Origin: Oscillospiraceae bacterium | Lineage (GTDB): Bacteria > Bacillota > Clostridia > Oscillospirales > Oscillospiraceae | Length of the DNA stretch: 64,000 nt | NCBI GenBank assembly: GCA_022846095.1 | Contig: AP025583.1 | Span: 2,976,001-3,040,000 of the forward strand | Direction of reading: 5' to 3' | The notes under the pieces: model-generated | What the model saw: the letters and a program-made list of their open reading frames with translations, nothing else | Told to the model about the DNA's origin: nothing | Databases searched by the model: none | Translations under genes and position numbers: made by a program | Shown here: positions 1 through 8,254 of the stretch, in pieces | How positions within the stretch are numbered: the stretch's first letter is position 1 | Layout: each line of letters begins with the position of its first letter

Positions 1-961
1 CGGCCAGAGCCAGGCAGCGGGGCGTATCCAGCCCCCGCAGCACCGCGAGCAGGAAGGAGGCGATGGCGGTGTCCCCCGCCCCGGTGGCCGAGCAGATGCG
101 CTCGGGCCGGTAGCTCTCCTGAAAATACTGCCCCCGCCCGTCCCGGTAGTAGAGCCCCCGGGCGCCGCATTTGATCAGCACCGCCCCGGCCCCCCACTCC
201 AGCGCCCGCGCCGCCAGGGGGGGCAGATCCCGCGCCAAATCGACGGCCCCGGTGGGGTCCCCCCCGGCGGCGTTCCAGCGCGCCCACAGGGGCCGGTCCA
301 CCATAAAGGCCAGCTCCTCCGCCGAGGGGACGAAGTAGTCCACCCACGGCAGGGCGCGGCGGAGGATGGCCGTCCAGTCGGCCCGCCCCGCCTCCGTCTC
401 CGGGTCCACCGCGGCCAGATCCACCGACGTGGGCACGCCCAGCTCCTTTACGGCGCGCAGCAGCCCGGCCAGCTCCGCGCCCCCGTCCGCGTACATGCGG
501 CGCAGGATGGGCGGGTAGCCGAAGTGGAACAGGTCGTGGCCCGCCACGCCAGCATAGTCCAGATCCGCGGCGGAAAAGGTGTCGTTGGCGCCGGGGTCGT
601 GGAGGAAAATGCGGTCAATGCCCGGCGGGGAGAGCACCACCGAGTAGGAGGTCCGCTCGCCGGGCACCGTGATTAAGCCCTCCGCCGCGCCGCAGCCCTC
701 CAGAAACTCCCGCACCAGGGTGCCGAAGCCGTCCTCCCCCACCTTGCCCATGAGGGAGACCTCCGCCCCCAGCTCCTTCAGCGCCAGCCCGGTGTTGGCC
801 ACGCACCCGCCGGTGTGGAGGCTGATGCCCTCCATGTGCACCAGCTTGCCCGGCACCAGCAGCTCCTCCACCCGGCGCGCCCGCCCGGCGGGGAAGATGG
901 GTGTGATGTCCAGGCAGATGTGCCCGGCCACCGCCACCCGCGGCCGCCCGGCCACGCTCAC
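1..961 (-). CDS. PfkB-family carbohydrate kinase (3' end cut by window)
   Basis: Likely phosphorylates a sugar or sugar derivative with ATP (ribokinase/PfkB fold). I translated it directly: the reading frame is open from a GTG at 961 to the window edge, about 320 residues. The N-terminal strand RVAVAGHICLDI and the glycine pair in HTGGCVANTG are typical of substrate binding, and ATGAGDTAIASF near residue 293 is the PfkB signature with the catalytic Asp. The start overlaps the aldolase stop by four bases (GTGA), which indicates translational coupling, so kinase and aldolase probably act on successive intermediates. The substrate is not identifiable. The last few residues lie outside the window. 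Confidence 0.9.
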   Translation of the reverse strand, partial: MSVAGRPRVAVAGHICLDITPIFPAGRARRVEELLVPGKLVHMEGISLHTGGCVANTGLALKELGAEVSLMGKVGEDGFGTLVREFLEGCGAAEGLITVPGERTSYSVVLSPPGIDRIFLHDPGANDTFSAADLDYAGVAGHDLFHFGYPPILRRMYADGGAELAGLLRAVKELGVPTSVDLAAVDPETEAGRADWTAILRRALPWVDYFVPSAEELAFMVDRPLWARWNAAGGDPTGAVDLARDLPPLAARALEWGAGAVLIKCGARGLYYRDGRGQYFQESYRPERICSATGAGDTAIASFLLAVLRGLDTPRCLALA

Positions 962-1791
962 GCCCTCCCCGAGGACCCGAAGAGGTCCATCTTGTGGGCC
1001 ACGCAGTCCTGAATGGCCGCGGTGGCGGCGGGCAGCAGGCCGGTAAGGGCGCGCTCCCCCGCCTCCAGGGCCCTCCGGGCCCCCTCGGCCCCGGCCCGGT
1101 CCAGGTCGGTGAAGATGTTGATCTTGGTCACGCCGCCCTTGATGCAGCTGCGGAAATCCCCGTCGGACAGCCCGGAGCCGCCGTGGAGCACCAGGGGCGT
1201 GTCCACCGCCGCGCGGATTTGGGCCAGGCGGTCCAAATCCAGCTCGGGTTTCTTTAAGTAGGGCCCGTGGGCGGTGCCGATGGCCACCGCCAGGGCGTCC
1301 ACCCCGGTGCGGGCGCAGAAGTCGGCGGCCTGCTCCGGCTGGGTGTACACCGAGCCGTCGTCCGCGTCGCTCCCCGAGCCCACGTGGCCCAGCTCGGCCT
1401 CCAGGGTGGCCCCGAAGGCGTGGGCGATGCGGGCCATCTCCGCGCACTTGCGCACGTTCTCCCCGTAAGGGTCGCCGGAGCAGTCGTACATCACCGAGGA
1501 GAAGCCGCAGCGCAGGGCCTCGATGACCTTCCCCTCGGTCAGCCCGTGGTCGAAGTGCAGCACCAGGGGCACTGGGGAGCGGCGGATCATGGGCAGCAGC
1601 AGGTCGGCCAGCTCCCGCAGGGAGCAGTGCCGCAGCAGCACCTCCGCCGAGCCCAGGATGGCCGGGGAACGGCGCTCCTCGGCCGCGTACACCACGGCCC
1701 GGGCCATCTCCAGGTTCACGGTGTTGAACAGCCCCACGGCGTAGCCGCCCCGCCGGGCCTCGCCCAGCACCTCGCGCAATGTGGTCAGCAT
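958..1791 (-). CDS. Class II fructose-bisphosphate/tagatose-bisphosphate aldolase family protein
   Basis: Zn-dependent aldolase of the FbaA/GatY/KbaY type that would split a ketose phosphate or related compound into DHAP and an aldehyde. The 277 residues show the family motifs in order: HFDHG at 79-83 (catalytic Asp81, metal ligand His82), AELGHVGSGSD near 132-142, GTAHGPY with His175, and VLHGGSG with His203. The phosphate-binding KINIFTDL stretch follows. It overlaps the upstream hydrolase by 7 bp and the downstream kinase by 4 bp, so the three are one transcript. Whether the substrate is fructose, tagatose or another sugar phosphate cannot be decided from sequence alone. Confidence 0.9.
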   Translation of the reverse strand: MLTTLREVLGEARRGGYAVGLFNTVNLEMARAVVYAAEERRSPAILGSAEVLLRHCSLRELADLLLPMIRRSPVPLVLHFDHGLTEGKVIEALRCGFSSVMYDCSGDPYGENVRKCAEMARIAHAFGATLEAELGHVGSGSDADDGSVYTQPEQAADFCARTGVDALAVAIGTAHGPYLKKPELDLDRLAQIRAAVDTPLVLHGGSGLSDGDFRSCIKGGVTKINIFTDLDRAGAEGARRALEAGERALTGLLPAATAAIQDCVAHKMDLFGSSGRA

Positions 1792-2867
1792 AACTCGTCC
1801 TCCCCTTTCACGGCGTCCATAATCTCAAAGAGGGCGCGGGTGAAGCGCGCGCTCTGGTCCAGCATGGTGAAGTGGCCCGCGTCCGGGATACTGTAGAACC
1901 CCTTCTCCGGCGCGTCCACGGTCTCGAAATAGGCCTTTGCCAGCGGGTAGGGGGTCTGCCAGTCCTCCTCCCCCTGGATCAGGAAGAAGGGGACGCGATA
2001 GCGGCTGCCCAGGGCGGGCAGGTCGAAGTCGTAGAGATCCTCCATCAGGCCGCTCTGCCCCCCCATGGCGCCGGGGCGGAGGAAGCAGGTGCAGTCGTAC
2101 AGGGCGTACCAGGGGGAGGCCGCCACCGCCGCCACATTTTTGGCCGAGATGTGCTCCGCCAGGCCGTACCTGCCCTGGATGGCGCGCACCCTGGGCAGGT
2201 GCCGGATAAACCGGGCGTAGTCCCCGGGGTAGGGCTCCATGGCCCGCAGGGCCGCCGCACCGCGCCGGTCCCCCGCCGCCACGGCGGCCTCCATGGCCCG
2301 GTTGAAGCCCACGTACTCGTTCTCCCGCATGTTGACCACCTGGCCCACCCCGATATAGGCCAGCGCGGACTCCGGGTAGCGCTTGACGTAGCTGCACCCC
2401 AGCACCGAGCCCCAGGAGTGCCCCAGCAGGAGGATCTTCTCCCTGTGGTACTTCCGCTTCAGGTGGGAGATCACCTCGTCCAAATCCTCGATCATCCGCT
2501 CCAGGCTCAGGGTGGGCTCCACCGCCCGGCGGGAGGTGTGCAGCCCCGTTTTGCCCGCCCCCCGCTGATCCCAGTGGACCACCGTGAGGCGCTCCTCCCA
2601 GGGGATCTGGAAGGTGTGGGCGAAGGGCAGCTCCGGGCAGCCCGGCCCGCCGTGGAGGAAGAGGAGCACCGGGTTGTCCCGGTTCCGCCCCCGGTGGTGG
2701 AGATACTGCTCCATGCCCCCGATCCAGGCCCACTCGCCCTCGTCGATCCCCTCCGGGGCGGTAATGCGCAGCCGCTCCCGCCGCAGGCCCTTCCAGGCGG
2801 AGAGCAGCGCCAGCCCGCCTGCCGCCGCAGCCGCGGCCCCCGCGGCCGCCTTGGTCCGTTTTTTCAT
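1785..2867 (-). CDS. Alpha/beta hydrolase, proline iminopeptidase-like
   Basis: A 360-residue alpha/beta hydrolase. HGGPG at 72-76 forms the oxyanion-hole motif of the proline iminopeptidase subfamily, followed by HWDQRGAGKT, the nucleophile elbow GHSWGS (Ser151), an acidic GEEDWQTP segment and DAGHF near the C-terminus with the catalytic His. An Ala-rich hydrophobic stretch at residues 8-23 could be a membrane anchor or uncleaved signal. I chose the ATG at 2867 because GGGAGG lies at good spacing before it; an ATG five codons upstream has no better site. It is first of three overlapping genes leading to the aldolase and kinase. Actual substrate (peptide, ester or lactone) is unknown. Confidence 0.85.
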   Translation of the reverse strand: MKKRTKAAAGAAAAAAGGLALLSAWKGLRRERLRITAPEGIDEGEWAWIGGMEQYLHHRGRNRDNPVLLFLHGGPGCPELPFAHTFQIPWEERLTVVHWDQRGAGKTGLHTSRRAVEPTLSLERMIEDLDEVISHLKRKYHREKILLLGHSWGSVLGCSYVKRYPESALAYIGVGQVVNMRENEYVGFNRAMEAAVAAGDRRGAAALRAMEPYPGDYARFIRHLPRVRAIQGRYGLAEHISAKNVAAVAASPWYALYDCTCFLRPGAMGGQSGLMEDLYDFDLPALGSRYRVPFFLIQGEEDWQTPYPLAKAYFETVDAPEKGFYSIPDAGHFTMLDQSARFTRALFEIMDAVKGEDELC

Positions 2868-2925
2868 TGCCCGGCCTCCCATCCTCTGTTGGCTCCAGTG
2901 TACCGCGTCCGGGCGGGTTTGGCAA

Positions 2926-3549
2926 CTACCTTTGTTTTTTCCCCGTGGCCAGGAAGGCGTGGGCGTTCACCACGCGGTAGTCCACCGCGCCGAACCGGGC
3001 CGACAGCAGGGCGCGGATCTCCCGCTCCGCGTAGATCTTCACGTCCCCGCCCTTGGAATACCGCATAAAGAGGTTGATGAGCGCCCGCCCGGGCCAAGCG
3101 TGGCGGCAGTCCCCCAGCACGAAGGTCCCGCCGGGCCGGAGCACCCGCTCCACCTCGGCCACCACCGCGGCCGGGTTGGGGTAGTGGTGGAAGGAGTCGT
3201 TGCAGACCACCGCGTCAAAGCTCCCGTCCCCGAAGGGGAGGCGCTCCGCGTCCCCCCGCACCAGCTGCGCCCGCTCCCCCAGCTTCTCCCGGGCCACGGC
3301 CAGCATGTTTTCCGACAGGTCCAGCCCGGTGCACGCCGTGTTTCCCCCCAGCTCCAGCAGCACCTTTAAGAGCTCCCCCGTGCCGCAGCCCAGATCCAGC
3401 AGCCTGCGGTGGGGCACCCCGTCCAGCGCCCCCAGGATGGGGGCGTAGAGCTTGCGGGCGTGGTCGCCGTACACCGCCCTGTCGTAGTCGGCCGCCTGCC
3501 GGTCGAAGCTGAGGCGGGAGGCCTCCTTGATCTCCGTGCTCTGTCTCAT
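2926..3549 (-). CDS. Class I SAM-dependent methyltransferase
   Basis: A 207-residue methyltransferase of the UbiE/Methyltransf_11 type. The SAM-binding motif I is LLDLGCGTGE at 51-59, the acidic motif II is TGLDLSENM, the later GDAERLPFGDGSFDAVV and RVLRPGG motifs are also present. The methyl acceptor is unknown. An operator-like palindrome (3575-3601) sits 26 bp before its start and matches one in front of the upstream TetR gene, so that repressor very probably controls this gene. The hydrolase starts 58 bp after its stop, with no terminator seen, so the two may be cotranscribed. Confidence 0.88.
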   Translation of the reverse strand: MRQSTEIKEASRLSFDRQAADYDRAVYGDHARKLYAPILGALDGVPHRRLLDLGCGTGELLKVLLELGGNTACTGLDLSENMLAVAREKLGERAQLVRGDAERLPFGDGSFDAVVCNDSFHHYPNPAAVVAEVERVLRPGGTFVLGDCRHAWPGRALINLFMRYSKGGDVKIYAEREIRALLSARFGAVDYRVVNAHAFLATGKKQR

Positions 3550-3574
3550 GTCTGTCTCCTCCGTTTTTATTGAT

Positions 3575-3601
3575 TGAATTTAAATCATTGACTTTTATTC
3601 A
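3575..3601. promoter_or_regulatory. Probable TetR operator, copy 1
   Basis: A 27-bp near-palindrome with outer arms TGAAT/ATTCA and inner arms AAATCA/TGACTT around one central base. It has the same length, centre and inner sequence as the palindrome at 4268-4294 before the TetR gene. It lies directly upstream of the methyltransferase start. The repressor assignment is inferred from this pairing. Confidence 0.7.
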
Positions 3602-3656
3602 CTCGCAGGCCGTTACGATGCCCCGGCGGGGGCCCGCCGGGGCGTTTGGACGTATA

Positions 3657-4232
3657 TTACCGGCTGATCCCCAGGATCAGACAGGCGCAGCGCAGGATCT
3701 CCGCCACCCGCGTCTCCATGGGCAGCTCGTGTTCTCCCAGCAGGCCGATTTCACCGTGGAGCAGGAAGCTGGCCGCCAGACCGGGGTGCTCCACCGCGAT
3801 CTCCCCCCGGGCGTTGGCCTCCTCCAGCTCCCCTGCCACGCAGGGGGTCAGGCTGCGGCAAATCCGCAGGGTGAGCTCCTCGTGCAGCCCCTCGTTGCCC
3901 GTGCGGTGGTAAAAGGCCCGCCAGCGGCTGTGCTCCCCCTCCTCCAGGGTCAGGCGGGCCATGTCCTCCATGCGCTGGGCGATGGTGCGCCCGCGGTTTT
4001 GTATCACGGGCAGCATCCGGGCGCAGCATTCCTCCACGTACTGGTCCATGGCCTCGCGGAAGAGCTTCTGCTTGGAGTCGAAGTAGCGGTAGCAAAGCCC
4101 CTGCACCACCCCCAGCTCCCTGGCGATGTCCGCCATGGAGGTCTCCTCATACCCCTTTTCGGTGAACAGCCGCATGGCCGTGTCCAGGATCTCTTTCCGC
4201 CGTACCTCGGGCGGCTTTGAAATACGGGCCAT
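3657..4232 (-). CDS. TetR/AcrR family transcriptional repressor
   Basis: A 191-residue one-domain-plus-ligand-domain repressor. Residues 13-58 form the TetR helix-turn-helix (ILDTAMRLFTEKGYEETSM, then IARELGVVQGLCYRYFDSKQ). The C-terminal half is the variable ligand-binding region. The ATG at 4232 is preferred because GAGGTGAGGGAG lies just before it; a longer reading frame to 4274 would run into the operator palindrome. Matching palindromes before this gene and before the downstream methyltransferase suggest autoregulation and control of the methyltransferase-hydrolase-aldolase-kinase block. The inducer is unknown. Confidence 0.88.
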   Translation of the reverse strand: MARISKPPEVRRKEILDTAMRLFTEKGYEETSMADIARELGVVQGLCYRYFDSKQKLFREAMDQYVEECCARMLPVIQNRGRTIAQRMEDMARLTLEEGEHSRWRAFYHRTGNEGLHEELTLRICRSLTPCVAGELEEANARGEIAVEHPGLAASFLLHGEIGLLGEHELPMETRVAEILRCACLILGISR

Positions 4233-4257
4233 CTCCCTCACCTCTCGCCCACAGGAT

Positions 4258-4304
4258 AGCACACGGGTGAACAAAAGTCAATGACTTCCGTTCACCCGTG
4301 TGCT
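4258..4304. promoter_or_regulatory. Long palindrome: TetR operator copy 2 inside a 47-bp inverted repeat
   Basis: The core 4268-4294 reads TGAAC-NN-AAGTCA-A-TGACTT-NN-GTTCA and matches the copy at 3575-3601. The symmetry extends outward through AGCACACGGG on the left and CCCGTGTGCT on the right, giving 47 bp in total. The right edge overlaps the stop codon of the Xre-type gene. The long stem may also act as a transcript end for that gene, although no T-run follows on the minus strand. Confidence 0.7.
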
Positions 4305-4506
4305 ACTTGTCCTTTTCATACTTGATTATATCTGAGATGTCACAATCCAGCACAAAGCAGAGGGTATCCAGCGTTTTCAGCGTAATATTGCCGCCGTGGC
4401 GCATCCGCTGCAACGTCCCAGGTGAAATCCCGTTTTTAAATATCAAATTGTGCTCCGTGACTTCCTTTTTCTCCAGCGTCTTGTAGAAGGGCTCATACGT
4501 TATCAC
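4303..4506 (-). CDS. Small Xre/Cro-type helix-turn-helix protein
   Basis: A 67-residue protein that is almost only a DNA-binding helix-turn-helix. The N-terminal half carries the first helices, GISPGTLQRMRHG is the recognition-helix region, and NITLKTLDTLCFVLDCDISDII is the conserved C-terminal part seen in HTH_26/Xre proteins of Firmicutes. It starts with GTG after AGGTGAT. The gene is AT-richer than its neighbours. A 45-bp inverted repeat lies 25 bp upstream and is a candidate autoregulatory site. Target genes are not evident. Confidence 0.8.
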   Translation of the reverse strand: MITYEPFYKTLEKKEVTEHNLIFKNGISPGTLQRMRHGGNITLKTLDTLCFVLDCDISDIIKYEKDK

Positions 4507-4530
4507 ATTGCATCACCTCGTGAAGAGGCT

Positions 4531-4575
4531 AACATACATCATATATTGACATATGCATATTATGTGATGTATGTT
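4531..4575. promoter_or_regulatory. Inverted repeat upstream of the Xre-type gene
   Basis: Perfect 11-base arms AACATACATCA and TGATGTATGTT enclose an AT-rich 23-bp centre. The position just before the small regulator suggests an operator for autoregulation, but this is inference. The rest of 4576-4692 is AT-rich and shows nothing recognisable. Confidence 0.5.
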
Positions 4576-4692
4576 ATTGCTCGTTGGATCCACATTTTTT
4601 TGATCTCCCTGAAAAAAACAGGGATCAAATGGGATAGCACAAAGAATGGATAAACAAAATTTGTTCGCAGTATGCAGAAATCGTTGTTTCAA

Positions 4693-5090
4693 CTTAGGCG
4701 GATGAGGCGAACCATTTATGGAGGCCCGGCCTCCGGCGGCGGGATTCTTTGCTTGCAAAGAACCCCGGGAAGAAACAACCAGGGCCTCGGCCCTGGACCC
4801 AGGGGCCCGGCGGCGGTGCGTTTTAAGCAGCCCGCAAAACTTGGCAGCGCTCAGGGCTCGGTTCGGCCCGTGCCCTTTGTCAGTAGGGCTGCCGCCCCTG
4901 CGGCACATAACCCGCCCAGACTTGGTAATAGTTGCGGTTCAACAGGTACCTGAAAAGCCGCCCGTACTGCTATGCCCTGTACAGCACTTGGCACTCGTAG
5001 GGGCCGATGCCCACATCGGCCCGCTGTTCCAACCCCGTAGGGGCGATTCACGAATCGCCCGTCCAATTTCGGCCGCCCTATCCGCCTAAG
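4693..5090. mobile_element. MITE-like element, copy 1
   Basis: About 398 bp bounded by imperfect terminal inverted repeats: CTTAGGCGGATGAGG at the left and CCTATCCGCCTAAG at the right. The interior is nearly the same as 36833-37224 and carries two internal hairpins: GGGCCGATG with CATCGGCCC, and GGGCGATTC with GAATCGCCC. No transposase is encoded; reading frames crossing it are spurious and recur in both copies. Fragments of the same element are at 24313-24400 and, inverted, at 32412-32487. No clear target duplication could be read. Confidence 0.75.
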
Positions 5091-5123
5091 CCGTGTCTCT
5101 GATATGCTCCGCCGACATGCTGA

Positions 5124-5155
5124 GGAGGCGTCCCCCCGGGGTACGCCTCCTTTTT
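5124..5155 (+). terminator. Rho-independent terminator
   Basis: Stem GGAGGCGT/ACGCCTCC followed by TTTTT. It lies between the MITE-like element and the promoter of the hydrolase gene, so it would stop plus-strand read-through coming out of the element. Confidence 0.75.
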
Positions 5156-5192
5156 ATACTTAAATGCACCTCCCCCCAAGCGCAGCTTTCAC

Positions 5193-5221
5193 TTGACATT
5201 TTCGCCCAACCGGCGTACTAT
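5193..5221 (+). promoter_or_regulatory. Sigma-A promoter of the 5255 hydrolase
   Basis: TTGACA and TACTAT separated by exactly 17 bp, ending 33 bp before the start codon. An AAGGAGG ribosome binding site follows. Confidence 0.8.
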
Positions 5222-5254
5222 TTTGAAGTTCAAAGCAAGGAGGAACGATTCAAA

Positions 5255-6238
5255 ATGGAAACCAAACCCAAGAAGCGCCGCCGGGCGCTGAAAATCACCT
5301 GTATCGTCCTGGGCTGCGTTCTGGTGCTGGCCGTGGCCGCCCTGGGCTGGGTGGGCAACTTTTTCTTCAACTTCGCCCTCAACCCCAAGGCCGACGTGGC
5401 CTTTGAGGACTCCCCCTCCTCCCTGGTGGAGGGCGCGCCCGCGGCGCAGGTCAACCCCTACGTGGCCGCCGACCCGGACGCCTGGCTGGCCGAACACGCG
5501 GAAGACGCCTGGCTCACCAGCCGGGACGCTCTGGAGCTGCACGCCTACCGGGCGGACATCCCCGGCGGCCACCGCTACGCCATCCTCTGCCACGGCTACA
5601 AGAACCAGGCCAAAAACATGGCGGCCCAGGCCAGCCACTTTTACGATCTGGGCTACAGCGTGCTGCTGCCCGACGCCCGGGGCCACGGCCTCAGCCAGGG
5701 GGATTACATCGGCATGGGCTGGCCCGAGCGGCACGACATTGTGGACTGGATCGCCACCCTGGTGGAGGCCGACCCCCAGGCCGAGATTGTGCTCTACGGC
5801 GTGTCCATGGGCGGGGCCACGGTGATGATGGTGTCGGGCGAGGCGCTGCCGGAGAACGTCAAGTGTATCGTGGAGGACTGCGGCTACGCCTCCGTGTGGG
5901 ACGAGTTCGCCGGGCAGCTGGACGATCTCTACGGCCTGCCCCCCGTGCCCGTGCTCAACGCCCTGGACGTGGTGTGCCGCATCCGGGCCGGGTACAGCAT
6001 CGTGGAGGCCAGCGCGGTGGACCAGGTGGCCAAGTCCGTGACCCCCACCCTCTTCATCCACGGCGACGCCGACGCCTTCGTCCCCTTCCGCATGCTGGAC
6101 CAGGTGTACAACGCCGCAGCATGCGAAAAGGAAAAGCTGGTGGTGGAGGGTGCGGCCCACGCCAAATCCGACGACGTGGACCCGGAGCTCTACTGGACCA
6201 CGGTGGACGGCTTCCTGGCCCGCCACGTGGGCGCATAA
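5255..6238 (+). CDS. Membrane-anchored alpha/beta hydrolase (S33-like)
   Basis: A 327-residue protein with a basic N-terminus (KPKKRRR), one membrane helix at about 13-40 and an outward-facing hydrolase domain. Family motifs are visible: CHGYKNQAKNM (oxyanion region), PDARGHGLSQG, the nucleophile elbow YGVSMGG with Ser184, IHGDADAFVPF with the acid, and AAHAKS with the histidine. This resembles the YqkD/YfhR group of surface hydrolases. The ATG at 5255 is chosen because AAGGAGG precedes it and the promoter lies just upstream; an earlier ATG at 5093 would lie before the promoter. It stands alone between a promoter and a terminator. Substrate unknown. Confidence 0.88.
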   Translation: METKPKKRRRALKITCIVLGCVLVLAVAALGWVGNFFFNFALNPKADVAFEDSPSSLVEGAPAAQVNPYVAADPDAWLAEHAEDAWLTSRDALELHAYRADIPGGHRYAILCHGYKNQAKNMAAQASHFYDLGYSVLLPDARGHGLSQGDYIGMGWPERHDIVDWIATLVEADPQAEIVLYGVSMGGATVMMVSGEALPENVKCIVEDCGYASVWDEFAGQLDDLYGLPPVPVLNALDVVCRIRAGYSIVEASAVDQVAKSVTPTLFIHGDADAFVPFRMLDQVYNAAACEKEKLVVEGAAHAKSDDVDPELYWTTVDGFLARHVGA

Positions 6239-6240
6239 GA

Positions 6241-6282
6241 AAAAGCCCGGCTGTTTTCCGATGGGAAAACAGCCGGGCTTTT
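6241..6282. terminator. Bidirectional terminator
   Basis: A 19-bp perfect stem flanked by A and T runs (AAAAGCCCGGCTG and its complement) between two convergent genes. Confidence 0.9.
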
Positions 6283-6285
6283 CAA

Positions 6286-8235
6286 TTATGCCAAATCCAC
6301 CGCGGCCCAGAAGCCCTCTTCCATGGCCTGCCGGGCCTTGCGGGCCCGCACGCAGTCGCCCACGGCCCGGGTGTCCAGGCAGACGTCGGAAAGTTCCTCC
6401 ACAATCCGGGTGTTGGGGCGCATCCCCATGGCGTAGACCACCGTGTCGGCGGGGAGGAATTCCTCCTCCCCCGCGCCGTTGACGGCGTACACGCCAACCT
6501 CCGTGACCCCGGACACCTTCATGGAGGTGCGTGCGGTCAGATCGGCCTTGGCGAAGGCCTGCATCATGCCCTCCCGGTGCATCCAGTTGGCCTCGGGGGC
6601 CAGCTCGGGCTGCATCTCCACGATGGTCACGCTGTGGTCCCGCTCGGCCAGGAAGAGCCCGGTCTCGCAGCCCACCAGTCCGCCGCCCAGGACGGCCACC
6701 CGCTTGCCGATCTGGTCCAGGCGGGTGTACACCTCGGTGGCGTGGCGCACCGCGGGGGAATCCAGGCCCGGAATGGGGGGCCGGGCCGGGGCGGAGCCCA
6801 CGGCCAGGATGACCGCCTCATAGCCGCCCGCGCGGATAAACTCCGGGGTGACGCGCGTGCCCAGCAGCACCTTGACGGGGGAGGCTTCCACCTGGCGGAT
6901 CAGGTAGTTCTTCAGGCGCATGAGATCCACCTTTAAATCGTCGTAGTCGGTGAATTTCAACAGGCCGCCCAGGCGGTCGGAGGCCTCCGCCAGGGTGACG
7001 GCATGGCCCCGCCGGGCGGCGGTGGCCGCCGCCGTCAGGCCGCCGGGGCCGCCCCCCACCACCAGCACGCTGCGGGCGGTCCCGGCGGGGCGGACGGTGT
7101 TGCGGTAGCGGGCCTCCCGGCCCGTCCGCGCGTTGACGGCGCACTGGAAGTGCTGGCCGGTGTGTATCCCGGTGAGGCAGTCCAGGCAGCGCAGGCAGGG
7201 GATGATGTCCGCCCCCCTGCCGTGGCGGGCCTTCTCGGGGAAGGCGGGGTCGGCGATCAGGGCGCGGGCCATGGCCACCGCGTCGGCCTGCCCCCCGGCC
7301 AGGATGCCCTCGGCCAGCTCCGGGTCGGAGATGGCGCCCACGGTGACCACCGGCGTGCGCACCCCCGCGGCCTTGACGGCGGCGGCGTAGTGGACGTTGA
7401 CCCCGTGGGGCAGGAACATGGTGGGGTGGGTGTGCACCGCCTGGGCCTCCTCGATGTCCAGCGCGGCGGAGACGTGGATCAGATCCACCTCCCCGTCCAG
7501 CAGCTTGGCGAAGGCCACCCCCTCCTCCTTGCCCAGGCCCCCGGCGATCTCCTCCGCGCCCGACATGCGGTACTCAATGAGGAAGTCCTCCCCCACCCGC
7601 TCCCGGATGCGGCGGACCACCATCAGGGGGAATTTGGCCCGGTTTTCCAGGCTTCCGCCGTAGGCGTCGGCGCGGGTGTTGTAGAGGGGCGAGAGGAACT
7701 GGCCCAGCAGCCAGCCGTGTCCGCCGTGGACCAGGCACATGTCAAAGCCCGCGGTTTTGAGCAGCTCGGCCCCGTCGGCGAAGCGCTCCGCCACCGTCTC
7801 CATGTCCGCCTCGGTCATGCCGTGGACGTGGACGCCGTCCCAGTCCCGGACGAAGTCCACCGGGCCCCAGGGCTCGCCGCCGCCGTTGGCCGCCGGCTCG
7901 GCCACCAGGCCGCCGTGGTTGAGTTCCAGGGAGGCCACCGCGCCGTGCTCGTGGATGGCCATGGCCAGCTCCGAGAGGTAGGGCAGGGCGGCATAGCTCA
8001 GGTTGAAGGAGCGGGGGTTGGTGGCGGCGTGCTCCCGGTCCACGGGGGTGTCGCCGATGGTCACCGCCGCCGCGCCCCCCCTGGCCTTCTCGGCGTAGTA
8101 GGCGATCATGTCGGGGGTGGGAAAGCCGTTGGCGTCCATGTAGCACATCATGTTGGGGGCGGAAAAGATCCGGTTTTTAAAGCGCACCCGCTTCACGCAC
8201 AGGGGCTGGAACAGGTGCGGGTAATAGGGGTTCAT
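6286..8235 (-). CDS. Old-yellow-enzyme-type NADH:flavin/Fe-S enoate reductase, module 1
   Basis: Predicted to reduce (or form) a C=C bond next to a carbonyl with NAD(P)H, FMN, FAD and a 4Fe-4S cluster, like 2,4-dienoyl-CoA reductase and the bile-acid enzymes BaiCD/BaiH. Its 649 residues fit that family. Residues 1-345 form the FMN TIM barrel with HGGHGWLLGQFLS (170-182) and YGGSLENR. Cys347, 350, 353 and 365 form the cluster motif. VVGGGPGGL (392-400) binds FAD and a second VLGGGLVG binds NAD(P)H. It is last in a tight operon, 19 bp after a SnoaL-like gene. Its paralogue is at 19165-21105. The substrate is not predictable; steroids, flavonoids or other enones are possible. Confidence 0.9.
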   Translation of the reverse strand: MNPYYPHLFQPLCVKRVRFKNRIFSAPNMMCYMDANGFPTPDMIAYYAEKARGGAAAVTIGDTPVDREHAATNPRSFNLSYAALPYLSELAMAIHEHGAVASLELNHGGLVAEPAANGGGEPWGPVDFVRDWDGVHVHGMTEADMETVAERFADGAELLKTAGFDMCLVHGGHGWLLGQFLSPLYNTRADAYGGSLENRAKFPLMVVRRIRERVGEDFLIEYRMSGAEEIAGGLGKEEGVAFAKLLDGEVDLIHVSAALDIEEAQAVHTHPTMFLPHGVNVHYAAAVKAAGVRTPVVTVGAISDPELAEGILAGGQADAVAMARALIADPAFPEKARHGRGADIIPCLRCLDCLTGIHTGQHFQCAVNARTGREARYRNTVRPAGTARSVLVVGGGPGGLTAAATAARRGHAVTLAEASDRLGGLLKFTDYDDLKVDLMRLKNYLIRQVEASPVKVLLGTRVTPEFIRAGGYEAVILAVGSAPARPPIPGLDSPAVRHATEVYTRLDQIGKRVAVLGGGLVGCETGLFLAERDHSVTIVEMQPELAPEANWMHREGMMQAFAKADLTARTSMKVSGVTEVGVYAVNGAGEEEFLPADTVVYAMGMRPNTRIVEELSDVCLDTRAVGDCVRARKARQAMEEGFWAAVDLA

Positions 8236-8254
8236 ACAATCACCTCGTCAGGAT

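Noticed and set aside
4513-5089. Reading frames of 90-130 codons across 4513-5089 on both strands
   Set aside because: They lie within the MITE-like element, and near-identical frames appear in the copy at 36833-37224. Composition and sequence show no protein family, so they are repeat-derived.
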